Positions 1 to 10,572 of a stretch of DNA of 64,000 nucleotides are shown here, piece after piece. The translations under genes were made by a program, and so were the position numbers. Location: assembly GCA_036389035.1 (NCBI GenBank), contig DASVQQ010000007.1:372001-436000 (forward strand), read 5' to 3'. The DNA comes from Jatrophihabitans sp. (GTDB taxonomy: Bacteria > Actinomycetota > Actinomycetes > Mycobacteriales > Jatrophihabitantaceae). The first letter of the stretch is position 1; each line of letters begins with the position of its first letter. The notes below the pieces were generated by a model. That model worked only from the letters and a program-made list of their open reading frames with translations. It was not told the DNA's origin and ran no database searches.

Positions 1-717
1 GTGGGCGAGATCGCCGAGCAGATCCAGAGCACGCTGGCGACCCTGCGCAGCCGGTTCTCCACCGTGGTGTGGGTGCCGGGCAACCATGAGCTGTGGTCGC
101 ACAAGTCCGACCCGCTGACCCTGCGCGGGGACTACCGCTACCAGCACCTGGTGCGGCTCTGCCGCGAGATCGGGGTGCTCACCCCCGAGGATCCGTACCC
201 GGTCTGGACGGGCGCCGGTGGCCCGGTCATGGTCGCCCCGCTGTTCCTGCTCTATGACTACACCTTCCGGCCACCCGGCGCGGCCACCCAGGAGGCGGCC
301 CTGGCGGTGGCGTACCAGAGCGGCATCGTCTGCACCGACGAGCAACTGCTGCACCCGGACCCCTACCCCAGCAGGGAGGCCTGGTGCCGCGCGCGGGTGG
401 AGTACACGATGCGACGCCTGGACGAGCGTGATCCCGACATCCCCACCGTGCTGATCAACCACTTCCCGCTGACCCGGCTGCCTACCCTGGTGCTGCGCTA
501 TCCAGAGTTCGCCCAATGGTGTGGCACCGAGCTGACCGCCGACTGGCACCAGCGCTACGCGGCCACCACGGTGGTGTACGGCCATCTGCACATCCCGCGG
601 ACCACGTTCGAGGACGGCACCCGCTTCGAAGAGGTCTCACTGGGCTACCCGCGCGAGTGGCGGGGCCGCAGCCAGCCCAAGCAATGGCCGCGCCAGATCC
701 TGCCCGTGCCGGCGTGA
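1..717 (+). CDS. PptH-like metallophosphoesterase, 5' end cut by window edge
   Basis: C-terminal part of a calcineurin-like metallophosphoesterase; the true start lies before the window. Visible metal-binding motifs are GNHE (residues 27-30 of the visible part), a histidine in INHFPL, and GHLH near the C-terminus. It overlaps pptT by four bases (GTGA). In Mycobacterium tuberculosis the same gene pair is Rv2795c (PptH, a 4'-phosphopantetheinyl hydrolase that removes the prosthetic group from carrier proteins) and pptT. The assignment to PptH rests on the metallophosphoesterase motifs plus this coupling. A generic phosphoesterase remains possible because the N-terminal domain cannot be seen. 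Confidence 0.8.
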   Translation: MGEIAEQIQSTLATLRSRFSTVVWVPGNHELWSHKSDPLTLRGDYRYQHLVRLCREIGVLTPEDPYPVWTGAGGPVMVAPLFLLYDYTFRPPGAATQEAALAVAYQSGIVCTDEQLLHPDPYPSREAWCRARVEYTMRRLDERDPDIPTVLINHFPLTRLPTLVLRYPEFAQWCGTELTADWHQRYAATTVVYGHLHIPRTTFEDGTRFEEVSLGYPREWRGRSQPKQWPRQILPVPA

Positions 718-1379
718 TAGGAGGCCTGTTGCCCTCGTGGGTGCGGGCTGTGGACACCACGACCGATGCCTCCGAGGACTCGCTGTGGCCTGCCGAGCGC
801 GCCGTCCTGCAGCGCGCGGTGACCAAGCGGCGGATCGAGTTCGCCACCGTCCGGGTCTGCGCCCGGGCCGCGCTCGCCGAGCTGGGAGTGCCGCCGGCGC
901 CGATCCTGCCCGGCCCGCGCGGGGCGCCGGGCTGGCCGGCCGGCATCGTCGGCAGCATGACCCATTGCGCCGGCTACCGGGGCGCGGCGGTGGCCTCGGA
1001 TCAGGTCGCGGCCAGCATCGGCATCGACGCCGAGCCGCACGGGCCGCTGCCCGCCGGCGTGCTGGAGGCGATCGCCCGGCCGGAAGAGCTCAGCCGGCTG
1101 GCCGAGCTGGCGGTCAGCGAGCCGCGGGTGCACTGGGACCGGGTGCTGTTCAGCATGAAGGAGTCGGTCTACAAGGCGTGGTTTCCGCTCACCGGCAGCT
1201 GGCTGGACTTCGACGGCGCCAGCATCACCGTCGAACCGGCGGCCGGCGCCTTCACCGCGGTGCTCCAGGTGCCCGGGCCGGTGCTGAACGGGCGCGAGCT
1301 GACCACCTTCACCGGCCGGTTCAGCACGTCTGACACCCTGGTGCTGACGGCGATCACGGTGCCGGCCGGCGGCGGCTGA
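714..1379 (+). CDS. pptT: 4'-phosphopantetheinyl transferase (PptT family)
   Basis: Transfers 4'-phosphopantetheine from CoA to acyl, peptidyl and polyketide carrier proteins. The 221-residue protein carries the Sfp/PptT signature: GIDAEPH (Asp105, Glu107 for magnesium) and WDRVLFSMKES followed by KAW (Lys148, Glu149, Lys153). The internal stretch SMTHCAGYRGA is typical of PptT. The GTG at 714 overlaps the upstream stop codon and gives an N-terminus (IGGLLPSWV) that fits the family. An AGGAGG at 719-724 could alternatively serve a TTG at 729, shortening the protein by five residues. Translation is probably coupled to the upstream hydrolase gene, so writer and eraser are co-expressed. Confidence 0.93.
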   Translation: MIGGLLPSWVRAVDTTTDASEDSLWPAERAVLQRAVTKRRIEFATVRVCARAALAELGVPPAPILPGPRGAPGWPAGIVGSMTHCAGYRGAAVASDQVAASIGIDAEPHGPLPAGVLEAIARPEELSRLAELAVSEPRVHWDRVLFSMKESVYKAWFPLTGSWLDFDGASITVEPAAGAFTAVLQVPGPVLNGRELTTFTGRFSTSDTLVLTAITVPAGGG

Positions 1380-1388
1380 GCGGGGACG

Positions 1389-2654
1389 GTGCGGGTGCGC
1401 AACTGGGCGGGCAACGTCAGCTTCTCGGCAGCCCGGCTCTGCCGGCCGTCCTCGCTGGACGAGCTGCGCACGCTCGTCGCGGGCAGCCGGCGGGTCCGGG
1501 CGCTGGGTACCGGGCACTCGTTCAACCGGATCGCCGACACCACCGGTGACCTGATCTCCCTGGCCGGCCTGCCCCCGGTGATCGAGGTGGACAGCGCCAA
1601 CCGCCTTGTCGAGGTGTCGGCCGGCCTGCGCTACGGCGAGCTGGCCGGCGAGCTGCACCGGCAGGGCTTCGCGCTGCACAACCTGGGGTCCTTGCCGCAC
1701 ATCTCGGTCGCCGGCGCCTGCGCCACCGCGACCCATGGCTCGGGCGACCAGAACGCCACCCTGGCGGCGGCGGTCGCCGCTGTCGAGATGGTCACGCCCG
1801 ACGGCGAGCTGCGAGTGCTCAGCCGCACCGGCGACACCGCGGCGGAGTTCTTCGGCAGCGTGGTGGGCCTGGGCTCGCTCGGCATCACCAGCCGGCTCTG
1901 GCTCGACATCGAGCCGGCCTACTCGATGCGCCAGCACGTCTATGACAACCTCGGCCACGATCAGGTGCTGGAGCACCTCGATCAGATCCTGGCCAGCGCC
2001 TACAGCGTCAGCCTGTTCACCGGCTGGCAACCGGATCCGGTGTACCAGGTATGGCGCAAGCGCCGGGTCACCGCCGAGGACGACGGCGGCGCCGAGCCGG
2101 TCTTCTTCGGCGCCACCGCGGCGCCGGTGGCCCGGCATCCGCTGCCAGGCATGACCGGGGACAACTGCACCGAGCAGTTCGGCAGGATCGGTCCCTGGCA
2201 CGAGCGGCTACCGCACTTCCGGATGGAGTTCATCCCGAGCCGGGGGGAGGAGTTGCAGTCGGAGTACCTGGTGCCGCGCCCCCTGGCCGGGCAGGCGATC
2301 CAGGCGCTGGCCCGGATCTCGGACCGGGTGGCGCCGGTGCTGCAGGTGTGCGAGCTGCGCAGCATCGCCGCGGACGAGTTCTGGTTGAGCCCGAGCTACC
2401 GGCGCGACAGCCTGGGGTTGCACTTCACCTGGATCCCGGATGCCGCGGCGGTCGTCCCCGTGCTGGTCGAGATCGAGCGGCAGCTGGCGCCGCTGGAATC
2501 CCGGCCGCATTGGGCGAAGCTCTACACGCTGCAGACGCCGGCGCTGCGTGGACTGTATGACCGCTACGCCGACTTCGAGCGGTTACTGGCGCTGCGTGAT
2601 CCCGGGCGTAAATTCAGCAATCAATTTCTGGAGCAGTGCTTTACGCCGCGCTGA
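1389..2654 (+). CDS. aldO: FAD-dependent alditol oxidase (AldO / xylitol oxidase family)
   Basis: Oxidises polyols such as xylitol, sorbitol or glycerol to aldoses with oxygen as acceptor (family knowledge; substrate not shown here). The 421-residue protein begins RNWAGN, has the covalent-FAD motif GTGHSF with His43, the FAD-binding segment SLPHISVAGA, and C-terminal D-arabinono-1,4-lactone-oxidase elements: CELRSIAAD (Glu, Arg), LHFTW (His) and HWAKLYT (Lys), matching active-site positions in Streptomyces AldO. No signal peptide, so cytoplasmic. Starts with GTG ten bases after pptT and may share its transcript, although no functional link to pptT is evident. Confidence 0.88.
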   Translation: MRVRNWAGNVSFSAARLCRPSSLDELRTLVAGSRRVRALGTGHSFNRIADTTGDLISLAGLPPVIEVDSANRLVEVSAGLRYGELAGELHRQGFALHNLGSLPHISVAGACATATHGSGDQNATLAAAVAAVEMVTPDGELRVLSRTGDTAAEFFGSVVGLGSLGITSRLWLDIEPAYSMRQHVYDNLGHDQVLEHLDQILASAYSVSLFTGWQPDPVYQVWRKRRVTAEDDGGAEPVFFGATAAPVARHPLPGMTGDNCTEQFGRIGPWHERLPHFRMEFIPSRGEELQSEYLVPRPLAGQAIQALARISDRVAPVLQVCELRSIAADEFWLSPSYRRDSLGLHFTWIPDAAAVVPVLVEIERQLAPLESRPHWAKLYTLQTPALRGLYDRYADFERLLALRDPGRKFSNQFLEQCFTPR

Positions 2655-3040
2655 TCGCGTTTCTGCGCATTCCAGCGTGGCTAGCTGTCTACAAAGGCTC
2701 TACGACGCCTCGCTACATCGCCGGTATCTAATTCCAGACAGTCTGGTGGTGAGCGCCTAGTTAGCCTGTCTACAAGGCTCGCCACGGCCCCGGAACCCCG
2801 CCGTCGATCGGGTTTGACCTTACGCTGCGTGCGGATCTGGAGCCGCTGCAGCCGTCTATCACCGACCTCGTCTATCCAGTACTAGGACGAACCATCGGAT
2901 ATGGCGTGACACTATGTCTATGGCTGGATAGCGGCCGACAGTCAAGACTTAGCTGTAATGCCTCGTTATCGTTTGTCCTCAGAAACTGGAGTGCCCTCGG
3001 CATGTTTTTGCATGCTGTGGCCATCCGGTCAGCCAGGCCT
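2655..3040 (+). other. Less GC-rich intergenic region before the PAS-LuxR gene
   Basis: About 390 bases with no credible gene; open frames here lack family resemblance. The stretch is visibly less GC-rich than its surroundings. It holds a near-duplicated CTGTCTACAA(A)GGCTC motif (about 2685-2700 and 2766-2780) and the 13-base palindrome listed separately. It probably contains the promoter of the downstream regulator. Confidence 0.55.
2734..2746. promoter_or_regulatory. Perfect palindrome, possible operator
   Basis: CCAGAC-A-GTCTGG is a perfect 13-base inverted repeat in the spacer before the PAS-LuxR gene. It may bind a dimeric regulator; no known consensus is recognised. Confidence 0.35.
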
Positions 3041-4525
3041 ATGAGTTACCAGGGCTCCGATTCAGATTCCTCTGACTCCGGCGCCAGGGGTCCGCGGCCA
3101 GCCGCGCCTGTCGCGGTCGTTGGCACCAATTTGTCGGGCGTCGTGACCCTGTGGTCCGGTGGCGCCACGGCGATGTTCGGCTGGACAGAGGACGAGGCGA
3201 TCGGGCGGCCGATCGCGGAGCTGGCGAACTGGGGACTTTCGCGCAAGGACGTCACCGAGTTCCTGTTCATCGGCACCAGCGGCCTGTGGGTGCACGAGCA
3301 CGAGGTCACCACCAGAACCGGCGTTCGGATGCGACTGAAGACGACCGCCTCGCTGGTCAGCGGAGCCTCGGGCGTCGACGAGGTCCTGGCATCCACCACC
3401 CCCATCGAGCTGCCCGAGGGTCGGATGCGGCTGGCGATGACCGAACGCCCGTTTCGGGCACTGCTCGAACGGGGCAGCGACCTGGTCATCATCTGCGACC
3501 GCAACCTGGTGATCAGCTACGCCGGGCCGTCGCTGTGGCAGATGTTCGGCTGCCTGCCGCGCGAGGTGATCGGCCACTCCGGCTGGGACTACGTGCATCC
3601 CGAAGATCTGGCAACGGTGCGCCGGGACTGGGAGGGCGCGGTCAGCGGCGCGGGTGAGTACCGCCGGCTGGAGCTGCGGATTCGCAACGGCGAGAACAAG
3701 TGGCGCTGGGTCGAGGTGCGGATCAGCAACCTGGTGGCCGATGTGTCGATCGGCGCGATGGTTCTCAACGTGCGCGACATCACCGACCAGCACGAGACCG
3801 CGGCGGCGCTGGCCTCCAGCGAGCAGTTGCTGCAAACGATCGTGGACGTCTCGGTCGAGGGCGTCTGCATCCTTGATCCGGAAGGCGCCGTCGTGCTGGC
3901 GAATTACCGGATCGCCGACATGCTGGCGATCGATCACGTGCGCTTGCTGGCCGGCTACCTCTGGGACTTCTTCGACGAGGAGACCTCGGAGATGCTGCGG
4001 CAACGGCTGCGCCAGCGAGCCCTGGGCGTGCGGGAACTGTACGAGTTCAGCTTTCGCAGGCTGGACGGGCAGCGCCGCTGGCTTCGAGTGGCCGGCGCGC
4101 CGTGGTATGACCAGACAGGTCGTTACATGGGCGCCATCGGCATGGTGACCGACATCAGCGAGCAGAGGCAACGGGAGGAGCTCACCGGCCACAGCCCGCC
4201 GATGCTGGGCCGGGTGGCCGACAGCACGGTAAGCCTTTTATCCAGGCACGGCGACCGGGTCCCGATAGGGGTGGTCGACCTGACTCCTCCCAGCCAGTCC
4301 AGCCGGCCGCTTCCCGGGTTGGAGCGGCTCTCGCGGCGAGAGATCGAGGTGGTGCGGCTGCTGCTGCTCGGCGACCGGGTCCCGGTGATCGCCAAGCAGC
4401 TGTTCATCAGCCAGAGCACGGTCCGCAACCACCTGTCCTCGGTGTTCCGCAAGCTGCGGGTGAACTCCCAGCAGGAGCTCATCGTGTTACTGCGCGAGCG
4501 CGATTCGACTGATCGAGGCGGCTAG
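3041..4525 (+). CDS. PAS-domain LuxR-type transcriptional regulator
   Basis: Predicted cytoplasmic one-component sensor and transcription factor of about 494 residues. Three PAS-like domains are visible at roughly 22-115, 135-250 (with a PAC segment ending NVRDITDQ) and 260-378 (ending VTDISEQ). A LuxR/FixJ helix-turn-helix follows at about 425-487, with LSRREIEVVRLL and ISQSTVRNHLSSVFRKL. No receiver or kinase domain is present, so the PAS domains probably sense a ligand or redox state and control DNA binding directly. The ATG at 3041 begins just before the Ser/Asp-rich leader; an in-frame ATG at 3002 and the open frame back to 2906 are alternatives. Target genes are unknown. Confidence 0.85.
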   Translation: MSYQGSDSDSSDSGARGPRPAAPVAVVGTNLSGVVTLWSGGATAMFGWTEDEAIGRPIAELANWGLSRKDVTEFLFIGTSGLWVHEHEVTTRTGVRMRLKTTASLVSGASGVDEVLASTTPIELPEGRMRLAMTERPFRALLERGSDLVIICDRNLVISYAGPSLWQMFGCLPREVIGHSGWDYVHPEDLATVRRDWEGAVSGAGEYRRLELRIRNGENKWRWVEVRISNLVADVSIGAMVLNVRDITDQHETAAALASSEQLLQTIVDVSVEGVCILDPEGAVVLANYRIADMLAIDHVRLLAGYLWDFFDEETSEMLRQRLRQRALGVRELYEFSFRRLDGQRRWLRVAGAPWYDQTGRYMGAIGMVTDISEQRQREELTGHSPPMLGRVADSTVSLLSRHGDRVPIGVVDLTPPSQSSRPLPGLERLSRREIEVVRLLLLGDRVPVIAKQLFISQSTVRNHLSSVFRKLRVNSQQELIVLLRERDSTDRGG

Positions 4526-4530
4526 GTCAC

Positions 4531-4595
4531 CCGGCGTCATTCAGGCGGCCGGCGTCATTCAACGGTCAGGGTCACCCAGCGGCCGGCGTCATCCA
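4531..4595. repeat. Short direct repeats between convergent genes
   Basis: Three copies of CCGGCGTCATYCA (4531-4543, 4549-4561, 4583-4595) lie between the ends of the PAS-LuxR gene and the VOC gene. The last copy contains the stop codon of the VOC gene. Confidence 0.7.
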
Positions 4596-4984
4596 GCGGC
4601 CGGCTCGCTGCCGTGGTGGACGGCCTCGACGTTGTGGCCGTCGAGGTCACGCAAGAAGACGCCGTAGTAGCCAGGGTGGTAATCGGGCCACTCCCGCGGG
4701 GCGTGCAGCACCTCGATGCCCGCGGCCAGGGCGGCCTCATGCACGGCGTCCACGGCGTGCCGGTCGGCGGCCGTGAAGGCGAGGTGGACCTCCCTGGTCT
4801 CCGGACCCGCGGCCGGGCTGAGCCAGAAGGCCGGCCTGCCCTCCGGACCGGCCAGGCCGACTTCGAAGCCGTCGGGATGGGGGAAGCGCAGCACCTCCCG
4901 CATCCCGATGGGGGCGAACACCCGCTCGTAGAAGGCGAGCGAGGCCTCGACGTCGGCGACCTGGAGGAATAGGTGATCAAGCAT
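4589..4984 (-). CDS. VOC-family (glyoxalase/bleomycin-resistance fold) protein
   Basis: Small single-unit vicinal-oxygen-chelate protein of 131 residues starting MLDHLFLQVADVEASLAFYER. Family features are the initial DH strand, the AFYERVFAPIG motif, and the C-terminal VFLRDLDGHNVEAV with its probable metal-binding Glu. VOC proteins of this type form dimers and include glyoxalases, dioxygenases and resistance proteins; the substrate cannot be inferred. The ATG at 4984 starts the domain exactly; the open frame extends far upstream only because of GC bias. Convergent with the PAS-LuxR gene and divergent from mycothione reductase, sharing a short promoter spacer. Confidence 0.85.
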   Translation of the reverse strand: MLDHLFLQVADVEASLAFYERVFAPIGMREVLRFPHPDGFEVGLAGPEGRPAFWLSPAAGPETREVHLAFTAADRHAVDAVHEAALAAGIEVLHAPREWPDYHPGYYGVFLRDLDGHNVEAVHHGSEPAAG

Positions 4985-5065
4985 GGTCGCGATGGTAACC
5001 AGCGCCGGTGAACCCCGGCAGCCTGGGATGAGAGATTCGCGCCTTTGCGCCGTAGGCTGGCGCCC

Positions 5066-6433
5066 GTGGCCGACTATGACCTCGCAATCATCGGAACGGG
5101 CTCCGGCAACTCCCTGGTGACCCCCGATTTCGACGGCAAGCGGGTAGCGATCATCGAGTCCGGCGCCTTCGGCGGCACCTGCCTGAACGTGGGGTGCATC
5201 CCGACCAAGATGTTCGTCTACGCCGCCGAGGTGGCGGCCACCGTCAGCCATGCCGGCGTGTTCGGGATCGACGCCCGCCTCGAAGGCGTCCGGTGGCGCG
5301 ACCTCCGCGACCGGGTGTTCGGCCGGATCGACCCCATCTCGGCCGGCGGTCAGGCGTACCGCGTCGAGTCGGAGAACACCACCGTGTTCGCCGGCCATGC
5401 CGTGTTCACCGGGCCCAGGTCGCTGCGGGTCAGCACCGGCGAGCAGTTCAGCGCCGAGCAGATCGTGATCGCCACCGGCGGCCGGCCGATGGTGCCCGAG
5501 GTGGTGACCCAGTCCGGGGTGGCGTTCGAAACCTCCGACACCATCATGCGGCTGGACGAGCTGCCGAAGCGGCTGGTGATCCTGGGCGGCGGCTACATCA
5601 GCGCCGAATTCGCGCACGTCTTCTCCGCCCTGGGCGTCGAGGTCAGCGTGGTGGCCCGCGGCACCCGGTTGCTGCGCCACCTGGACTCAGAGATCTCCGA
5701 CCGGTTCACCCAGGTCGCGGCCACCCGGTGGGACCTGCACCTCGGCGTCGAGACCGACAAGCTCAGCGGCGACCAGCGCGGCGTCCGGCTCGACTTCACC
5801 GACGGCTCGTGCGCCGAGGCCGACGTCCTGCTGGTCGCCACCGGACGGGTGCCCAACACCGACCGGCTGGGCCTGGCCGCCGCGGGCATCCAGACCCTGT
5901 CCGACGGCCGGGTGAAGGTGGACTGCCACGGCCGGACGAATGTCGAGGGGGTGTGGGCGCTCGGAGACGTCTCCTCGGACTTCCAGCTCAAGCACGTGGC
6001 CAATCACGAGGCGAGGGTGATCGCCCACAACCTGGCCCATCCGCGGGATCTGCGGGAGTTCGACCACCGGTACGTGCCCTCGGCCGTCTTCACCGCCCCG
6101 CAGATCGCCAGCGTCGGCTGGACCGAGGACCAGGTGCGGGCGGCCGGGCTGAACTACGTCACCGCGACCCAGGCCTACGGCGACACCGCCTATGGCTGGG
6201 CGATGGAGGACCACACCGGTATCTGCAAGCTGATCGCCGATCCCGGCACCGGGCTGCTGCTCGGCGCGCACCTGATGGGGTACCAGGCCTCCAACCTGAT
6301 CCAGCCGCTGATCCAGGCGATGTCCTTCGGGCAGCGGGTGCCGGAGCTGGCCCGCGGCCAGTACTGGATCCATCCCGCGTTGATGGAGGTCGTGGAGAAC
6401 GCGCTGCTGAAGCTGGGCCTGAACGAGCCGTGA
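5066..6433 (+). CDS. mtr: Mycothione reductase
   Basis: NADPH- and FAD-dependent disulfide reductase that regenerates mycothiol from mycothione, the actinobacterial counterpart of glutathione reductase. It has the N-terminal FAD motif DLAIIGTGSGN, the redox-active disulfide GGTCLNVGC (Cys39, Cys44), the second nucleotide-binding motif LGGGYISAEFAHVFSALG, and the C-terminal dimer-interface signature GQYWIHPALMEVVENALL with its catalytic His. The motifs and their surroundings follow M. tuberculosis Mtr closely. GTG at 5066 is chosen because the FAD motif starts directly after it; a TTG at 5045 is in frame. The stop codon overlaps the next gene by four bases. Confidence 0.95.
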   Translation: MADYDLAIIGTGSGNSLVTPDFDGKRVAIIESGAFGGTCLNVGCIPTKMFVYAAEVAATVSHAGVFGIDARLEGVRWRDLRDRVFGRIDPISAGGQAYRVESENTTVFAGHAVFTGPRSLRVSTGEQFSAEQIVIATGGRPMVPEVVTQSGVAFETSDTIMRLDELPKRLVILGGGYISAEFAHVFSALGVEVSVVARGTRLLRHLDSEISDRFTQVAATRWDLHLGVETDKLSGDQRGVRLDFTDGSCAEADVLLVATGRVPNTDRLGLAAAGIQTLSDGRVKVDCHGRTNVEGVWALGDVSSDFQLKHVANHEARVIAHNLAHPRDLREFDHRYVPSAVFTAPQIASVGWTEDQVRAAGLNYVTATQAYGDTAYGWAMEDHTGICKLIADPGTGLLLGAHLMGYQASNLIQPLIQAMSFGQRVPELARGQYWIHPALMEVVENALLKLGLNEP

Positions 6434-7353
6434 GCCGGCCGTCAGCGACCGACCGGCGGCCGGTCGACATTCCGGCCCTGGAGGTCGGCGGCACCCACGT
6501 CACGGCCGGTTGGGTCCGGCCCGAGGGATGGCAGGTCAGCGGGGTGAGCCGCGCCGAGCTGCCGGCCGGGGGCACCGCCGAGCAACTGATCGCGGCCCTG
6601 GCCCGGGCCGGGGCCGGCTTGGAAGCCGAGCCGGGCGCGGCCTGGGGCATCGCGATGCCGGGGCCGTTCGACTACGTCCGGGGTGTGGCGCACTACACCG
6701 GAGTCGGCACGTTCGAGGCGCTGGCCGGCGTGGACGTCCGCTCGGCGTTGCACCAGGCGCTGCCCCACCAGCCGGGTTCGCTGTACTTCAGCAACGACGC
6801 CAGCGCCTTCCTGGTCGGTGAGTGGCTGATCGGCGCCGCTCGGGGCGCCACCCGCTGCGTCGCGGTGACCTTGGGCGCCGGCGTGGGTTCCGCCTTTCTG
6901 GACCGGGGCAATGTCATCGACACCGGCTCATCGGTGCCGCCCCAGGCCGAGCTGCGTCTTCTCAGCCATGCGGGCCGGCCGCTGGAGGACTGGGTGTCGG
7001 GCCGGGCCATCCGGGCCGCTTACATCGCCGCCGGCGGGCAGAATGACCTTGACGACGTGGACGTCCGTGAGATCGGCGAGCTGGCCCGTGCCGGTGACCA
7101 GGCGGCGGCCGCGGCCCTTCAGGGCGCGTTCGCGGTGCTGGGCGAGGCGCTCGGGCCATGGCTGGAGCGATTCGGGGCCGACCTGCTGGTGCTCGGCGGC
7201 TCGCTCAGCCAGGCCTGGGATCTCATCGAACGACCGCTGCGCAGTGGACTTTCTCGCTGTTCGGACTGGCGGTTCTCGATCGAGACGGCTGGCAGCCCGG
7301 AGCTCTCGCCGCTGGTGGGGGCGGCGTATCCAGCAGTCCGTCCGACATCCTAG
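6430..7353 (+). CDS. ROK-family sugar kinase-like protein
   Basis: Predicted ATP-dependent sugar kinase of the ROK family, about 307 residues. Visible features are the phosphate-binding VGGTHVTAG near residue 19, FSNDASAF with the presumed catalytic Asp, the GAGVGSAF glycine motif, and LVLGGSLSQAW near the C-terminus. The zinc-binding Cys-rich segment usual in ROK proteins is absent: the equivalent region reads HAGRPLEDWVSG with no cysteines. The GTG at 6430 overlaps the mtr stop codon (GTGA), implying coupled translation. The substrate could be glucose, N-acetylglucosamine or another sugar. A link to mycothiol (inositol/glucosamine sugars) is suggestive only. Confidence 0.8.
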   Translation: MSRPSATDRRPVDIPALEVGGTHVTAGWVRPEGWQVSGVSRAELPAGGTAEQLIAALARAGAGLEAEPGAAWGIAMPGPFDYVRGVAHYTGVGTFEALAGVDVRSALHQALPHQPGSLYFSNDASAFLVGEWLIGAARGATRCVAVTLGAGVGSAFLDRGNVIDTGSSVPPQAELRLLSHAGRPLEDWVSGRAIRAAYIAAGGQNDLDDVDVREIGELARAGDQAAAAALQGAFAVLGEALGPWLERFGADLLVLGGSLSQAWDLIERPLRSGLSRCSDWRFSIETAGSPELSPLVGAAYPAVRPTS

Positions 7354-7383
7354 GCTCCATCAGACACTGATGTGAGTACCGGT

Positions 7384-8196
7384 TCAGCCTGCTTCGGGCG
7401 GGCTGAACGAGGCGATGTTCAGGACGTCCACCGGGCCGTCACCCGCGCCCAGGCCGACCAGGCCGTGCTCGACGGCCTGTCCGGCGACCAGCGCGGCCCG
7501 GCGGGCGGCCACCGGCAGCGGGTCGCCGCGGCCGAGGCAGGCGGCCAGCGCGGCCGAGTGCGTGCAGCCGGCCCCGTGGGTCGCGGCGCGGTCATGCCTG
7601 CTGACCGGTATCTCCAGGTGCCGGCCGCCGGCCAGCAAGTGGTCGACCGGCCGGCTGCCGTGCCCGCCGGTGACCAGCGCCGCCCGGGCGCCCAGGGCCA
7701 CCAGTGCCTCGGTCAGCTCGCGCCGGTCTTCGGTGTCCAGCCCGGTCAGGGTCTGCGCCTCCATCAGGTTCGGGGTCACCACGGTGGCCAGGCCGAACAG
7801 CGACTCCAGCAGGGCCCGGACCGCGGCGGGCTCCAGCAGCCGGGCGCCGGACGAGGCGATCATCACCGGATCGAGCACCACCGGCAGGTGACGGCCGGCC
7901 AGCGCCGCGGCCACCGTGGTGATGATCGGCTCGGAGAACAGCATGCCGATCTTCACCGCCGCCGGCGGCAGATCCGAGAACACCGCTTGCAACTGGGCCT
8001 GGATGAAATCGGGTGGGCACTGATGGATCGCGCTCACCCCCACGGTGTTCTGCGCGGTCAGCGCCACGATCACCGACATCCCGTGCACCCCGCAGCGCGC
8101 GAACGCCTTCAGGTCGGCCTGGATCCCGGCGCCGCCGCCGGAGTCCGAGGAGGCGATGGTCAGGGCCCGGACGGCACTGGAATTAGGTGACTGCAC
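7384..8196 (-). CDS. thiD: Hydroxymethylpyrimidine/phosphomethylpyrimidine kinase
   Basis: Phosphorylates HMP and HMP-phosphate to supply the pyrimidine half of thiamine. The 270-residue ribokinase-fold protein opens [22 protein letters not shown], contains [10 protein letters not shown], the KIGML motif, [14 protein letters not shown], and the anion hole [17 protein letters not shown]. The start is GTG. On the minus strand a TAGGTT -10-like hexamer ends six bases before this GTG, so the mRNA may be leaderless. Divergent from the riboswitch-controlled permease, and part of the thiamine locus with thiG, thiS, thiO and thiE. Confidence 0.95.
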   Translation of the reverse strand: MQSPNSSAVRALTIASSDSGGGAGIQADLKAFARCGVHGMSVIVALTAQNTVGVSAIHQCPPDFIQAQLQAVFSDLPPAAVKIGMLFSEPIITTVAAALAGRHLPVVLDPVMIASSGARLLEPAAVRALLESLFGLATVVTPNLMEAQTLTGLDTEDRRELTEALVALGARAALVTGGHGSRPVDHLLAGGRHLEIPVSRHDRAATHGAGCTHSAALAACLGRGDPLPVAARRAALVAGQAVEHGLVGLGAGDGPVDVLNIASFSPPEAG

Positions 8197-8212
8197 AGGA
8201 CTAACCTAAGCC

Positions 8213-8330
8213 AGTCCCCGCGGGAGCCCGACGAACGGGCTGAGAGGGCGGCACAGCAGGACGGCGCAAGGCGTCCGGCGCGGCCGCCGACCGCTCGAAC
8301 CTGATCCGGTTAGTACCGGCGAAGGGAGTG
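8213..8330 (+). promoter_or_regulatory. TPP riboswitch (THI element)
   Basis: Contains the two conserved TPP-sensor blocks: GGGCTGAGAG (about 8237-8246) and GAACCTGATCCGGTTAGTACC followed by GGCGAAGGGAG (about 8297-8327). These surround a variable GC-rich P3 arm. The closing P1 strand (GGGAG) abuts the likely Shine-Dalgarno sequence (GTGAGG, 8328-8333) of the permease gene, whose GTG is at 8342. Control is therefore probably at translation initiation: TPP binding would hide the ribosome-binding site and reduce permease and thiG synthesis. Confidence 0.93.
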
Positions 8331-8341
8331 AGGTAGCCGCC

Positions 8342-10521
<2,180 letters not shown>

Positions 10522-10543
10522 TAATCAGCCGCGCATCTAAAGT

Positions 10544-10572
10544 TCTCGATTCGAGCATGTTAAACTCTCGAT
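10544..10572 (+). promoter_or_regulatory. Probable leaderless promoter with repeated TCTCGAT sites
   Basis: A TAAACT -10 hexamer (10561-10566) ends six bases before the ATG at 10573, the geometry of a leaderless actinobacterial transcript. It is bracketed by two TCTCGAT copies (10544-10550 and 10566-10572) starting 22 bases apart, about two helical turns. The first is part of a CTCGA-T-TCGAG palindrome (10545-10555). The layout suggests autoregulation of the downstream gene pair. Confidence 0.5.

Noticed and set aside
645..2201. A 518-residue minus-strand open frame opposite pptT and the oxidase
   Set aside because: Shadow of plus-strand genes that have clear catalytic motifs; the composition is not protein-like.
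2440..2760. A 106-codon frame running past the end of the oxidase gene
   Set aside because: It mostly overlaps the oxidase in another frame and the extra part has no family resemblance or ribosome-binding site.
8184..8210. TTAGGT...CTAACCTAA between thiD and the riboswitch as an iron box
   Set aside because: The half-sites are too far apart (27 bases instead of 19), leaving only a half match; the TAGGTT is better explained as the thiD -10.
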